Positions 52,685 to 62,249 of a stretch of DNA of 64,000 nt are shown here, piece after piece; the stretch's first letter is position 1; each line of letters starts with the position of its first letter. Location of the stretch: positions 186,001 through 250,000 of the forward strand of contig NZ_LT827015.1 of the NCBI RefSeq assembly GCF_900169075.1, in the 5' to 3' direction. The notes under the pieces were generated by a model. That model did no database searches, was not told the DNA's origin, and was given only the letters and a program-made list of their open reading frames with translations. This stretch comes from Chryseobacterium phocaeense. Its GTDB lineage: Bacteria > Bacteroidota > Bacteroidia > Flavobacteriales > Weeksellaceae. The position numbers were made by a program, and so were the translations under genes.

Positions 52685-53119
52685 TTACGGTTGAAGCACA
52701 AATTTCGCCAGTGGAGCCATCTTTGCTTTATTTAAAGTGAGCGTGTTTCCGTTTACGGAATAATTATCCGCAGCTAAAACAGCTTTTGTAAATAATTGCT
52801 CAGTTTCCAGATCTTCACAGGCCATCATCGTAGACATTCCCTGGTTGAATTTGATCCTCATTATTTCAGGTTTGATTTCAAAAGTGCCTCCAAATCCATT
52901 ACAGCCTGCATGTCCTTCATATCTCATGCCTTCAGTATTAAGCTTGAAGTAAGGGTTGTTCTTAGGGTTTTTAAGCTGGATCGGCTGCCCGTTCAGTTCC
53001 GTTAGTTTCCATGTTTTTCCCGTAATGTCGGTGGCTGTTTTCTGTGCTGGAGGTGTTTTGCAAGCCGTAAGGAATACAAATAAAAAAAGAACGGATAAGT
53101 AATAAGGTAAGTTTTTCAT
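52685..53119 (-). CDS. META domain lipoprotein
   Basis: A 144-residue lipoprotein (Cys20, LTAC) with a META domain as in HslJ: GKTWKLTELNGQPI, GHAGCNGFGGTFEI, STMMACEDLETEQLF and NGNTLTL. Such proteins are exported and often stress-linked; the function is not defined. Convergent with SemiSWEET across repeat element copy 3. Confidence 0.88.
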   Translation of the reverse strand: MKNLPYYLSVLFLFVFLTACKTPPAQKTATDITGKTWKLTELNGQPIQLKNPKNNPYFKLNTEGMRYEGHAGCNGFGGTFEIKPEIMRIKFNQGMSTMMACEDLETEQLFTKAVLAADNYSVNGNTLTLNKAKMAPLAKFVLQP

Positions 53120-53216
53120 AGGAATTATTTTGTGAGGTTGGGATAATTTTATTTTAAATCATAGCCTATTCAAATTACATTTTGCAATATTAAAAATCAA
53201 AAACAGCCCCTGAAAC

Positions 53217-53235
53217 AGAATCCTTAAGGATCTGT
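53217..53235. other. Palindrome between the META gene and the next lipoprotein gene
   Basis: ATCCTTAAGGAT at 53221-53232 is a perfect 12-base palindrome within a longer imperfect one. No T run follows. It could be an operator. Confidence 0.3.
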
Positions 53236-53321
53236 AAAAGAAGTCTGAATCCGCATTCCTGAACGATTTTTAATCAATAATTAGAATGGGTTAATGTTGA
53301 ATAAATAAACGTAAATAGGTT

Positions 53322-53714
53322 CTAATAAGAAGCCATTTTTGCAGACCCGGATCCTTTTGTATCACGTTTGGCGTGGAACAGGACCATATCTACGTTTTTT
53401 TTCAGCAGTGTAATGTTTCCTTTGATGTCAGAATATTGATATTCCTCATTACTTGCCGTATATTCGGGAAGAGCGTCGCTCTTTTTAAGGTCATAGGTTT
53501 TGCCTTCAAGATGAACGGTTGCAGTATTTTTTGTATGGTTGATGGTCACTTCAATTTTTTCCCCGTAAGCATCGGTGAAAATATCTTTTGAGATCTCATC
53601 CTTGTTTTCCGGGACTGCCTCCGTAATAACTTCTGCCTCTTTGCCCGGATGCTTACACGCTGTTGAGGAAAGGACTGCCAGCCCGATAAGGACCGATGTG
53701 AATAATTTTTTCAT
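53322..53714 (-). CDS. Small lipoprotein, possibly MliC-like
   Basis: A 130-residue lipoprotein (Cys20, SSTAC). The acidic linker (about 22-45) is followed by a beta-rich domain (KIEVTINHTKNTATVHLEGKTYDL, NEEYQYSDIKGNITLLKKNVDMVLF) that recalls the lysozyme-inhibitor MliC fold, but the conserved cysteines are missing. I would call it unknown with that possibility. A 200-base gap separates it from the META gene. Confidence 0.6.
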   Translation of the reverse strand: MKKLFTSVLIGLAVLSSTACKHPGKEAEVITEAVPENKDEISKDIFTDAYGEKIEVTINHTKNTATVHLEGKTYDLKKSDALPEYTASNEEYQYSDIKGNITLLKKNVDMVLFHAKRDTKGSGSAKMASY

Positions 53715-54081
53715 AGTGGTAAGTGATTTGTAAGTGTGTCATGAAATAGTGATATTAATACTACATAAATTTACAAATATTTCTAATAAATATATGTTAA
53801 TTTTACATAAATTAATCTGATTTTTTTCTATTTGTTATGCATTACGACCTATTTGTAGAATTTTTTACATTAAAAATATGTCATGTAGGGATTGGTAATG
53901 CTTATCAACATTGGAATACTGTTTTCAGCAGCCGGCGTTAAGAACAAAATACGCTGTTTTTTTCATGGTTACATTTGTTGTTTTAATTTGCTGCAAAAGT
54001 ATTAAAAATTATATAATGTTGATAACCAGTAAAAAATGATTTAAATCATGCCGGCGGGAATTTATTTTTGCAGACATCACA
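53715..54081. other. AT-rich gene-free stretch
   Basis: About 370 bases between the small lipoprotein gene and the terminator of the fibre-like gene. No frame, tRNA, repeat or clear promoter box was found. Confidence 0.5.
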
Positions 54082-54111
54082 TAAAAAAGAGAACTGAATA
54101 TTCAGTTCTCT
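54082..54111 (-). terminator. Rho-independent terminator of the fibre-like gene
   Basis: AGAGAACTGA (54088-54097) and TCAGTTCTCT (54102-54111) are perfect arms; the minus strand then has six T. It is 30 bases beyond the stop at 54141. Confidence 0.85.
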
Positions 54112-54140
54112 GTAATCGGTTAATCCATGCTTTGTATGAA

Positions 54141-55142
54141 CTAAGGAGCTGTAATTTGGTCAATGGTAAAGAATGCCTTGGTTGTACTGCATGTTCCTCC
54201 CGGACATGTGGTTGCATTTCCTACACTCGCAGGTGAAGATGAGCCCATCATATAATACATCTTGTAAAAAACCTTGTCGGTCCCGTTGTTTGTAGTCCAG
54301 GCGTAAATTCTCTGCTCAGGCATTCCCCCTGCGTAAGTTTCCGGATCTCCCCAGTAAGGATTTGTGGATGCGGTCTGAATTCTCGCTCCTGAGGTGGCAT
54401 CTATAAGACTTGCACTGGAAAGGGCGTTGTCACCTGCCCACGCTCCCGGTGGAAGCCTGAGCTGGTTTTGCTGATATCCTCCCGCTCCGCTCCAGAGATA
54501 ATGTCCGTTGGAAATGATTTCCACATTACCGGTTGAGTTATTTCTGATCTGAAGATTGACCGTGGAGAAAGCAGAACCCGAAGGGATGAAGGTTCGTACT
54601 GAGAATTTTCCATCAGGCGTAGTGATCACCAATGCATACCCGGCTCTTCCGTTGTCTGTGGTTGCTGTCAATGGTCCCATAACTGCTATGTTCTCAATGC
54701 TTGCAATAGGTCCGTTTCCACCGCCTCCGCCGGATGAAGAAGTATTGAAAACCCTCCATTCAGAACCGTTCCAGAAATAATATCCTGATGGAAGAACCGG
54801 GCCTGTATTGTATACCAGAAGACCGGTGGCGTTCGGATTTCCGCTGAGCTGCATGGTAGCGGAAGTAAGGCTGATTCTGGGTCCTAAGATCCCTTTGTCG
54901 GGTGAGTTAATTTCCAGGATAGCAGAAGCATTTGGGGTTGTGGTTCCAATGCCGGTGCTGCCGTTTGAAGTAATAATAAAGTCGTTGGCTTGCTGGGTAG
55001 GAGTAGGGGTTCCTGTGGGGGTGTTGTCCTTGGCTCCATCTACATGGAATGTGTTTTGCGGATTAGAGGTATTGATTCCTATCTGGGCTGCAGATACGGA
55101 TGAAATCAGTAGTAACCCCAATAAAAATAGTTTGTTTTTCAT
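54141..55142 (-). CDS. Exported fibre-like protein
   Basis: A 333-residue protein with a signal peptide (1-19, VSAAQ). Residues 20-75 (IGINTSNPQNTFHVDG, GSTGIGTTTPNASAILEINSPDKG) form the repeated beta-arch start seen in trimeric tail-fibre-like surface proteins of Flavobacteriia. A YFWNGSEWRVF segment and a Gly-rich hinge (around 137-142) follow, then a beta-rich C-terminal domain. No T9SS sorting domain is seen. The function is unknown; adhesion is possible. Confidence 0.7.
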   Translation of the reverse strand: MKNKLFLLGLLLISSVSAAQIGINTSNPQNTFHVDGAKDNTPTGTPTPTQQANDFIITSNGSTGIGTTTPNASAILEINSPDKGILGPRISLTSATMQLSGNPNATGLLVYNTGPVLPSGYYFWNGSEWRVFNTSSSGGGGGNGPIASIENIAVMGPLTATTDNGRAGYALVITTPDGKFSVRTFIPSGSAFSTVNLQIRNNSTGNVEIISNGHYLWSGAGGYQQNQLRLPPGAWAGDNALSSASLIDATSGARIQTASTNPYWGDPETYAGGMPEQRIYAWTTNNGTDKVFYKMYYMMGSSSPASVGNATTCPGGTCSTTKAFFTIDQITAP

Positions 55143-55677
55143 ATTAAAAAGTATTAAGGTTGTTAGTTCAGTTTGAATAAAAGAAAAACCTTGTCTTCAG
55201 ATGAGTGGAGACAATTTGAGATTTCCGTAAAAATAAATGAGGATCAGGTTGTAAATGGTTTTACCTGAATAGTGCTAAGGACCGGCAAGAAAGGTTCTTT
55301 GTTTCATAATTAATGTTTTCATGGGTTTTATTGTTGGTTAGTTTAAAAATAACTTATAAACATCAAATACTTCCAAAAGCAGATTAAATCAGGCTTTTTA
55401 TTACATCCTATGTCTGTAGTGGATTGTTGGTTTATCGTTGTTAATTTTTAATAAATATACAAATTATTATGAATATTATTTATTAATAGTGTGTTTTTAA
55501 ATAATAATTAATATTATTTTTATTTAATGATTTTATTAACTGTTTTTATTGTATTATTCTTTGTCAATATATGATTTAGTTGACCATTGTTTTTAATTTT
55601 CCTCCGATTTTTAACCAGAATTCCCGCAAAACAAGCTTCTTCAGCTAATTTAAAGGAGCGTTAAATTTTGTTAATCT
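55143..55677. other. AT-rich gene-free stretch
   Basis: About 535 bases. The part next to the fibre-like gene holds a small stem (TTGTCT at 55191-55196 with AGACAA at 55209-55214), possibly in its 5' leader. The middle (about 55440-55560) is nearly pure A/T. No gene or further structure is seen before the promoter at 55678. Confidence 0.5.
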
Positions 55678-55711
55678 GCTATGACGGTATGTATTTCTGA
55701 ATGTACATTTG
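55678..55711 (+). promoter_or_regulatory. Putative promoter of the small membrane protein and efflux genes
   Basis: TTG at 55678-55680 and TACATTTG at 55704-55711, 23 bases apart, match the Bacteroidetes pattern. The ATG at 55722 follows the box by only 10 bases, so the message may be nearly leaderless. Confidence 0.65.
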
Positions 55712-55721
55712 CCACTTCAAA

Positions 55722-56111
55722 ATGAGAAACTTTATTATTTACTTTTTAACCGGTCTTTTTCTGCTTTTTGTAGTAGAAAGCAGGCTTAGTGTTAAAACCC
55801 TCCGAAATGACTATTCAGGTCATGTTTCTCATCATATGCCCAAAAAAGCCAACCGCCTGAACCAGACTTTTGAAAAGCTTTCGGTGCAGCAGATGGCGGA
55901 CAATATTGATAATTCCACTCTGGAGCTTACAGAAGATGATTTTCAACTCGCGGATACCCTGCAGATTATAGCCGTATTTGCCAGTGTTTTCAGTCTTGTC
56001 TATATTTTTGGATTACGTTCTTTTAAAAGCAGAAAACCGTGTATTCATGGCTTTATTTCGCTGTATTCCAATGTTAAAACATTCATTCTGATCCGTTCTA
56101 TCAGAATTTAA
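55722..56111 (+). CDS. Small two-helix membrane protein
   Basis: A 129-residue protein with two hydrophobic segments (about 3-20 and 78-98) and a hydrophilic loop with conserved-looking SHHMPKKANRLNQTFEKLSVQQMADNID-type sequence between. The reading frame opens at 55701, but that ATG lies upstream of the promoter box, so the start is 55722. I do not recognise the family. It lies 146 bases upstream of the RND adaptor gene on the same strand, and co-regulation with the pump is possible but unproven. Confidence 0.55.
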   Translation: MRNFIIYFLTGLFLLFVVESRLSVKTLRNDYSGHVSHHMPKKANRLNQTFEKLSVQQMADNIDNSTLELTEDDFQLADTLQIIAVFASVFSLVYIFGLRSFKSRKPCIHGFISLYSNVKTFILIRSIRI

Positions 56112-56257
56112 AATTTCATTTTCCAATATCTGTTTTCCGCCCGGAATAGGGACGGGAGAGCAACTGCGTTGCGTATGCCGGTAATCATTACGGCGCAGGA
56201 TTTCTATTACCGCTTTTCCATTCAAAACATTAACGATTTATATTAAGCTCTAGAATT

Positions 56258-57343
56258 ATGATCAAAAGAGTTGCCTCAGGCATTGCGATAAGCACCCTTT
56301 TACTGGCTGTCGGCTGCAGTCAGAAAAAAGAAGAAAAAGAAGAAGCCGCAGTATATCCCGTGACCAGTCCTGTAAAAATGGACACGGTGATCAACAAAGA
56401 ATACGTGGCCCAGATCCAGTCCGTAAAAAACATCGAAGTCCGCGCTCAGGAAAAAGGATTTCTTGAAAAAATTTATGTAGATGAAGGCCAGTATGTGCAT
56501 GCCGGACAAACCCTGTTCAGAATTATGCCACAGCTTTACCAGGCTGAATTATTAAAAGCAAAGGCAGAAGTAGAGCAGGCTGCCATAGAATTAAAGAACG
56601 CCAGTACGCTTGCCGGCAATAATATCGTTTCGAAAAACGAAAGAGCCATGGCCAAAGCCAAACTGGATGCTGCCAATGCTGAAATGAAACTGGCACAGAT
56701 CCATTTGTCTTTTACAGACATCAAAGCACCGTTTTCAGGAGTGATCAACAGGATTCCGCTGAAACTGGGAAGTCTTGTGGATGAAGGCGATCTGCTCACT
56801 TCTCTTTCAGACAATACCAATGTGTACAGCTATTTTAACGTTTCCGAACCTGAATATATCAGTTATCAGACTCATGCTGCAGACAGAGGCAGCAATCAGG
56901 TTTCCCTGATTATGGCCAATGGCGAAATGCTTCCTCAGAAAGGAGAAATCCAGACCATTGAAGGAGAGTTTGATAACGAAACCGGAAACATTGCCTTCAG
57001 GGCAAAATTCCCAAACCCGGATAAATTGCTGAGAAACGGCGAAACCGGAAAAGTACAGATGACCCTTCCGGTCCACAATGCGCTGATTATTCCACAGAAA
57101 GCCACCTATGAAATTCAGGATCAGAAATACGTATTCATCATTGATAAAAACGGGACTGCAAGATCCAGAAATATCAAGGTGGCCTATGAACTTCCTGATC
57201 TGTATGTAGTGGGCTCAGGGCTTAAAGAAGGAGATAAAATTCTTTTGGAAGGCGTTCAGAAAGTGAAAGACGATCAGAAAGTACAGACCAAATTCCAGGA
57301 TCCCAAAAAAGTTCTTCAATCTCTGAAACTAAAAGCAGAGTAG
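56258..57343 (+). CDS. RND efflux periplasmic adaptor subunit
   Basis: A 361-residue membrane-fusion lipoprotein (Cys20, AVGCSQ). It has the lipoyl-hairpin-barrel order: VKNIEVRAQEKGFLEKIYVDEGQYVHAGQTLF, a helical hairpin (about 90-145), LSFTDIKAPFSGVINRI and the C-terminal membrane-proximal domain (YVVGSGLKEGDKILLEGVQKVKD). It links the inner-membrane pump to the outer-membrane channel. First gene of the three-gene pump operon; 22 bases to the permease. Confidence 0.92.
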   Translation: MIKRVASGIAISTLLLAVGCSQKKEEKEEAAVYPVTSPVKMDTVINKEYVAQIQSVKNIEVRAQEKGFLEKIYVDEGQYVHAGQTLFRIMPQLYQAELLKAKAEVEQAAIELKNASTLAGNNIVSKNERAMAKAKLDAANAEMKLAQIHLSFTDIKAPFSGVINRIPLKLGSLVDEGDLLTSLSDNTNVYSYFNVSEPEYISYQTHAADRGSNQVSLIMANGEMLPQKGEIQTIEGEFDNETGNIAFRAKFPNPDKLLRNGETGKVQMTLPVHNALIIPQKATYEIQDQKYVFIIDKNGTARSRNIKVAYELPDLYVVGSGLKEGDKILLEGVQKVKDDQKVQTKFQDPKKVLQSLKLKAE

Positions 57344-57365
57344 TCTACCCGTAAAACGAAGCAGT

Positions 57366-60300
57366 ATGTTTAAGAAATTCATCCGCAGACCTGTTCTGTC
57401 TATTGTGATCTCACTGATCATTGTATTTATGGGAATCCTGTCGCTGGTAAAACTCCCGGTGACCCAGTTTCCCTCTATTTCACCCCCTAAAGTAAATATC
57501 ACCGCAGAATATCCGGGAGCCAACAACGAACTATTGATCAAATCAGTGGTTATTCCCCTCGAAAGAGGACTGAACGGAGTTCCGGGTATGAAATATATGA
57601 CCTCCGATGCCGGTAACGACGGGGAAGCTTCCATTCAGATCGTATTTGATCTGGGAACGGATCCCAATGTAGCCGCAGTAAACGTTCAGAACAGAGTATC
57701 TTCCGTTGTGAATAAGCTGCCACCTCTTGTAGTGCGTGAAGGGGTAAAAATTACCCGTGAAGAGCCCAACATGTTGATGTACATTAACCTGTACAGTGAT
57801 GATCCCAAAGCGGATCAGAAATTCCTCTTCAACTATGCGGATATCAATGTGATGTCTGAGTTAAGAAGGGTAAGTGGAGTAGGTTTTGCAGACATCCTGG
57901 GAACCCGGGAATATGCTATGCGTATCTGGCTTAAACCGGACAGGTTAACCGCTTACAATATTTCAGCAGACGAAGTGATGGAATCCCTGAACCAGCAGAG
58001 TTTGGAAGCTTCCCCGGGAAAAACAGGGGAGAGCTCAGGAAAACGGTCCCAGTCATTTGAATATATTCTGAAATATTCCGGGCGTTTTAATAACGAGAAG
58101 GATTATGGAAACATTATTCTGAAAGCTAAGCCGGGTGGAGAATTTGTAAGATTAAAAGATGTTGCCGATATAGAATTCGGTTCTTCCATGTATGATATTT
58201 ATTCTACATTGAATGGAAAACCTTCTGCAGCTATTACCGTGAAACAATCTTACGGCTCCAATGCGAGTGACGTCATCAAGAATGTAAAAGCCCTGATGAA
58301 GGATCTTGAAAAGAATAACTTCCCGAAAGGAATGCATTACGATATCAGCTATGATGTTTCCAGATTCCTGGATGCTTCCATGGAAAAAGTGGTTCATACC
58401 CTGTTTGAAGCCTTTATCCTGGTGGCGATTGTAGTATTCCTGTTCCTGGGTGATTGGCGTTCCACCCTGATTCCGGCGCTGGCGGTTCCTGTTTCACTTG
58501 TGGGTACATTTGCGGTCATGTCTGCATTTGGAATTACGTTGAATATGATCTCACTCTTCGCCCTGGTAATGGCCATCGGAGTCGTCGTCGATGATGCCAT
58601 TGTAGTGATTGAAGCGGTCCATGCCAAGATGGAAGAAAAAGGGCTTTCCCCGTTGAAAGCCACAGAAGAGGCAATGCATGAGATCAGCGGAGCGATTATC
58701 GCGATCACTCTGGTAATGGCATCCGTATTCATCCCGATTGCGTTCATGTCCGGTCCGGTAGGTGTATTTTACCGTCAGTTTTCCATTACGATGGCCTCTG
58801 CCATTATTCTTTCAGGAGTTGTGGCATTAACACTGACTCCGGCTTTATGTGCTTTGATCTTAAAAAGTAACCACGGAAAAGCGAAAAAGAAAACTCCGGT
58901 GACCATATTCCTGGATAAATTCAATAATTTATTCACAAAAGGAGCCGGGAAGTATGAAAAAATGCTGAACAAAACAGTGAAGAAAAAAAGCATCACATTG
59001 CCGTTGTTATTAGCATTCTGTGCATGTACTTTCTTCCTGAGCAATTCACTTCCTTCAGGCTTTATTCCTGCAGAGGACCAGGGAATGATCTACGCCATTA
59101 TTCAGACGCCTCCGGGATCAACTTTGGAGAGAACCAATCAGATCGCTAAAGAATTATTAAGGGAATCTGAAGATATTGATGGCGTGCAGTCCGTTTCTTC
59201 ACTGGCAGGGTATGAAATTCTGACAGAAGGTACGGGATCCAACTCCGGAACCTGTCTGATCAACCTTAAAAGCTGGGAGGAACGGAAAGAATCCGCAGCA
59301 GAAATCATAGAAAAATTGGAAGAAAAAGCCAAGAATATTCCGGGAGCGAATATAGAATTCTTCCAGCCGCCTTCCATACCGGGTTATGGTGCCGCAGGAG
59401 GTTTTGAACTTCGTCTGCTGGATAAGGCAGGAAGCGGGGATTATCATAAGATGGAACAGGTGAGTAATGATTTTGTAAAAGAACTGAAAAAACGTCCTGA
59501 ACTTGGATCTGCGTTCACGTTCTATTCTGCAAGTTTCCCGCAATATATGCTCAGGATTGATAATGACCTGGCAGAACAGAAAGGAGTAACGATTGAAAAT
59601 GCGATGGATAACCTGTCTACACTGATAGGATCTAACTATGAAACGAGTTTTATCCGTTTTGACAGACCTTATAAAGTAATTGTGCAGGCAGGCCCACAAT
59701 ACCGTGCACTGCCTACAGACCTGCTGAAACTGTATGTGAAAAACGATAAGGATGAAATGGTTCCGTATTCAGATTTTATGAGAATGGAAAAAGTATACGG
59801 ATTGTCCGAGATCACCAGACATAATATGTACAACTCGGCGGAAGTGAGCGGAACCCCGGCACCGGGATACAGCAGCGGCCAGGCTATTAAAGCCATTCAG
59901 GAAGTTGCTGATAAAACACTTCCGAGAGGTTTCGGAATAGACTGGGCCGGTATTTCCAAAGACGAGGTGAGTAGAGGAAACGAAGCGGTATTTATATTTC
60001 TGGTCTGCCTTGGATTTGTTTATCTGATCCTTGCTGCCCAGTACGAAAGCTTTATTTTGCCGCTGCCGGTGATTTTATCCCTTCCTACGGGTATTTTCGG
60101 AGCCTTTTTATGTTTAAAATTATTAGGACTGGAAAATAATATTTATGCTCAGGTAGCCATGGTCATGCTGATAGGGCTGCTGGGTAAAAATGCCGTATTG
60201 ATCGTAGAATTTGCCGTTCAGAAGAAAGCAGAAGAGGGAATTCCTGTTGCGAAGGCAGCCATTGAAGGGGCAGCCATCCGTTTCCGTCCGATTCTGATGA

Positions 60301-60560
60301 CCTCATTTGCATTCATTGCAGGGCTTATTCCACTGGTAATGGCAACGGGTCCGGGAGCTGTAGGAAACCGGACGATTGGTACTGCTGCTGCCGGAGGAAT
60401 GCTGATCGGGACTGTTTTCGGACTGATGATTATTCCGGGACTGTATTATATTTTCGGAACCATTGCAGAGAAATCCAGGCTGGCAAGATATGAAGAAGAG
60501 AACCCTTTAACAGAACAAACCGAACCTTATCAACACGATGATAAACATGAAGATTTATAA
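57366..60560 (+). CDS. RND efflux pump inner-membrane permease, HAE1 (AcrB-like)
   Basis: A 1064-residue resistance-nodulation-division transporter of the hydrophobe/amphiphile efflux type. The start RPVLSIVISLIIVFMGILSLVKLP and VTQFPSISPPKVNITAEYPGAN are standard; the proton-relay Asp pair sits in GVVVDDAIVV (fourth helix), and RPILMTSFAFIAGLIPL marks the C-terminal half. It expels drugs, detergents or similar compounds using the proton gradient. The outer-membrane gene overlaps its 3' end. Confidence 0.95.
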   Translation: MFKKFIRRPVLSIVISLIIVFMGILSLVKLPVTQFPSISPPKVNITAEYPGANNELLIKSVVIPLERGLNGVPGMKYMTSDAGNDGEASIQIVFDLGTDPNVAAVNVQNRVSSVVNKLPPLVVREGVKITREEPNMLMYINLYSDDPKADQKFLFNYADINVMSELRRVSGVGFADILGTREYAMRIWLKPDRLTAYNISADEVMESLNQQSLEASPGKTGESSGKRSQSFEYILKYSGRFNNEKDYGNIILKAKPGGEFVRLKDVADIEFGSSMYDIYSTLNGKPSAAITVKQSYGSNASDVIKNVKALMKDLEKNNFPKGMHYDISYDVSRFLDASMEKVVHTLFEAFILVAIVVFLFLGDWRSTLIPALAVPVSLVGTFAVMSAFGITLNMISLFALVMAIGVVVDDAIVVIEAVHAKMEEKGLSPLKATEEAMHEISGAIIAITLVMASVFIPIAFMSGPVGVFYRQFSITMASAIILSGVVALTLTPALCALILKSNHGKAKKKTPVTIFLDKFNNLFTKGAGKYEKMLNKTVKKKSITLPLLLAFCACTFFLSNSLPSGFIPAEDQGMIYAIIQTPPGSTLERTNQIAKELLRESEDIDGVQSVSSLAGYEILTEGTGSNSGTCLINLKSWEERKESAAEIIEKLEEKAKNIPGANIEFFQPPSIPGYGAAGGFELRLLDKAGSGDYHKMEQVSNDFVKELKKRPELGSAFTFYSASFPQYMLRIDNDLAEQKGVTIENAMDNLSTLIGSNYETSFIRFDRPYKVIVQAGPQYRALPTDLLKLYVKNDKDEMVPYSDFMRMEKVYGLSEITRHNMYNSAEVSGTPAPGYSSGQAIKAIQEVADKTLPRGFGIDWAGISKDEVSRGNEAVFIFLVCLGFVYLILAAQYESFILPLPVILSLPTGIFGAFLCLKLLGLENNIYAQVAMVMLIGLLGKNAVLIVEFAVQKKAEEGIPVAKAAIEGAAIRFRPILMTSFAFIAGLIPLVMATGPGAVGNRTIGTAAAGGMLIGTVFGLMIIPGLYYIFGTIAEKSRLARYEEENPLTEQTEPYQHDDKHEDL

Positions 60561-61989
60561 TAAATATATAGCGGCCACTGCCTTATTGCTTGTTTTAGCA
60601 AGCTGTAGAGCTCCGATGGCCACCGTTATAAAAGATGAAGTGAAAGAAAACCTGCCTCAGAACTTCAATCAGGAAGAGCAGCAGGATGCGAATGCCAACA
60701 GCGGAACTACGCCCTGGAGACAGTTTTTTACCGATCCTAATCTGGTAAGCTTAATTGAAACCGCCTTGAAAAACAATCAGGAATTGTTGATCACCCTTCA
60801 GGAAATTGAAATTGCAAAAAGCGGTGTTTTAGCCAAAAAAGGAAAACTCACCCCGACTGTTTCAGCAGGAATAGGAGCCGGATTGAAAAAAGCGGGCCGT
60901 TATACCAGTGAAGGTGCCGGTGATGCCACCACAGAAATAGAACCCGGAAAAGAAATGCCGGATCCGCTTGGCAATTTTGAAGGCGGGCTGATGGCGAACT
61001 GGGAGATTGATATCTGGAAAAAACTCAGAACAGAGAAGGAAGCTGCCGTTGCTCATTACCTTTCTACGGTTGAAGGAAAAAACTTTGTGCTTTCCAATCT
61101 TATCGAAGAAGTGGCGGATAATTATTATGAGCTGTTAGCCTTGGATAATCAGTTGGATATTATTCAACAGTATATAAAACTGCAGCAGAGAGCTTTGGAA
61201 ATCTCCAAAATTCAGAAAGAAGCAGCGGCGGCAACAGAACTGGCGGTAAAAAAGTTTGAAGCTGAGCTGGCAAAATCCAAAGCGGCTGAATACACCATCC
61301 GTCAGGATATCACGGAAAAAGAAAACCAGATCAATGCACTTCTGGGAAGATATCCGCAGCCTATTGTGAGATCGAAGGAGAGTTTTATGTCTACAATGCC
61401 TCAAACAGTGTATACCGGAATTCCGTCTCAACTATTGGCTAACCGTCCGGATATCAAGCAGGCTGAACTGGAACTGAAAGCTTCAAAGCTGGATGTAGAA
61501 GCTGCAAGAAAAGAATTTTATCCGTCACTGGAAATTTCAGCAACCTTAGGATTAGAGGCATTTAAACCCTCTTATCTGGTTAAGATGCCGGAATCCATCG
61601 CTTATAATTTAGCCGGTGAACTGGCAGGTCCGCTGATCAATAAAAGTGCTATCAAAGCGAACTTCCAGACTGCAGATGCCAAACAGATCCAGTCGCTGTA
61701 TGAATATGATAAAACGATCTTACATGCGTATCTGGATGTTGCCAATTTAATGTCGAAAGTGAAAAATATCGATCAGTACTATCAGATGAAATCGCAGGAA
61801 ACCAAAGCGCTTGAACAATCTATTGATATTGCAAACCAGTTGTTCAGGAATTCTAGAGCAGATTATCTTGAAGTTCTTCTGAACCAGAGAGATGCGCTGG
61901 ATGCGAAGATTGAACTCATTGAAGCTAAACAGAAACAGCTGAGTACGGTGGTAGATATTTACAAAAGCTTAGGTGGCGGCTGGAAGTAA
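60547..61989 (+). CDS. RND efflux outer-membrane channel, TolC/OprM family
   Basis: A 480-residue outer-membrane factor lipoprotein (Cys20, VLASCRAPM). TolC-like repeats are visible: NNQELLITLQEIEIAKSG, NWEIDIWKKLRTEKEAAVA and IPSQLLANRPDIKQAELELKA (the NRPDI motif is typical). The start at 60547 gives a normal lipoprotein signal; an ATG at 60538 is in frame 3 codons upstream, and both overlap the permease end. Completes the tripartite pump. Confidence 0.92.
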   Translation: MKIYNKYIAATALLLVLASCRAPMATVIKDEVKENLPQNFNQEEQQDANANSGTTPWRQFFTDPNLVSLIETALKNNQELLITLQEIEIAKSGVLAKKGKLTPTVSAGIGAGLKKAGRYTSEGAGDATTEIEPGKEMPDPLGNFEGGLMANWEIDIWKKLRTEKEAAVAHYLSTVEGKNFVLSNLIEEVADNYYELLALDNQLDIIQQYIKLQQRALEISKIQKEAAAATELAVKKFEAELAKSKAAEYTIRQDITEKENQINALLGRYPQPIVRSKESFMSTMPQTVYTGIPSQLLANRPDIKQAELELKASKLDVEAARKEFYPSLEISATLGLEAFKPSYLVKMPESIAYNLAGELAGPLINKSAIKANFQTADAKQIQSLYEYDKTILHAYLDVANLMSKVKNIDQYYQMKSQETKALEQSIDIANQLFRNSRADYLEVLLNQRDALDAKIELIEAKQKQLSTVVDIYKSLGGGWK

Positions 61990-62028
61990 GACATCATAAT
62001 TCTATCAATATAAACAGTTAATGTTTTG

Positions 62029-62057
62029 GCTGATCCTTTCGGGGATCGGCTCTTTTT
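62029..62057 (+). terminator. Rho-independent terminator of the efflux operon
   Basis: GCTGATCC (62029-62036) pairs with GGATCGGC (62043-62050) over a 6-base loop, followed by a T-rich tail. Confidence 0.85.
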
Positions 62058-62173
62058 ATTTTTATGCGTCAAGTTCTGTCGTGTCATGACATTAATTTTG
62101 TTCATTAATTAATTGAAAAGAATTAATAATATATAGGCAAATGAAAAAGTTTATTAAATCTCAGTATTGGGAC

Positions 62174-62202
62174 TTGAAATGCGTTAAAAAATGTTAAATT
62201 TG
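62174..62202 (+). promoter_or_regulatory. Putative promoter of the propeller-like cargo gene
   Basis: TTG at 62174-62176 and TAAATTTG at 62195-62202, 18 bases apart, match the Bacteroidetes pattern; the ATG is 47 bases on. Confidence 0.6.
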
Positions 62203-62249
62203 CGAAAGGATTATAAAAAAAGAATTTTAAAATTAAAAATACAAAACCG

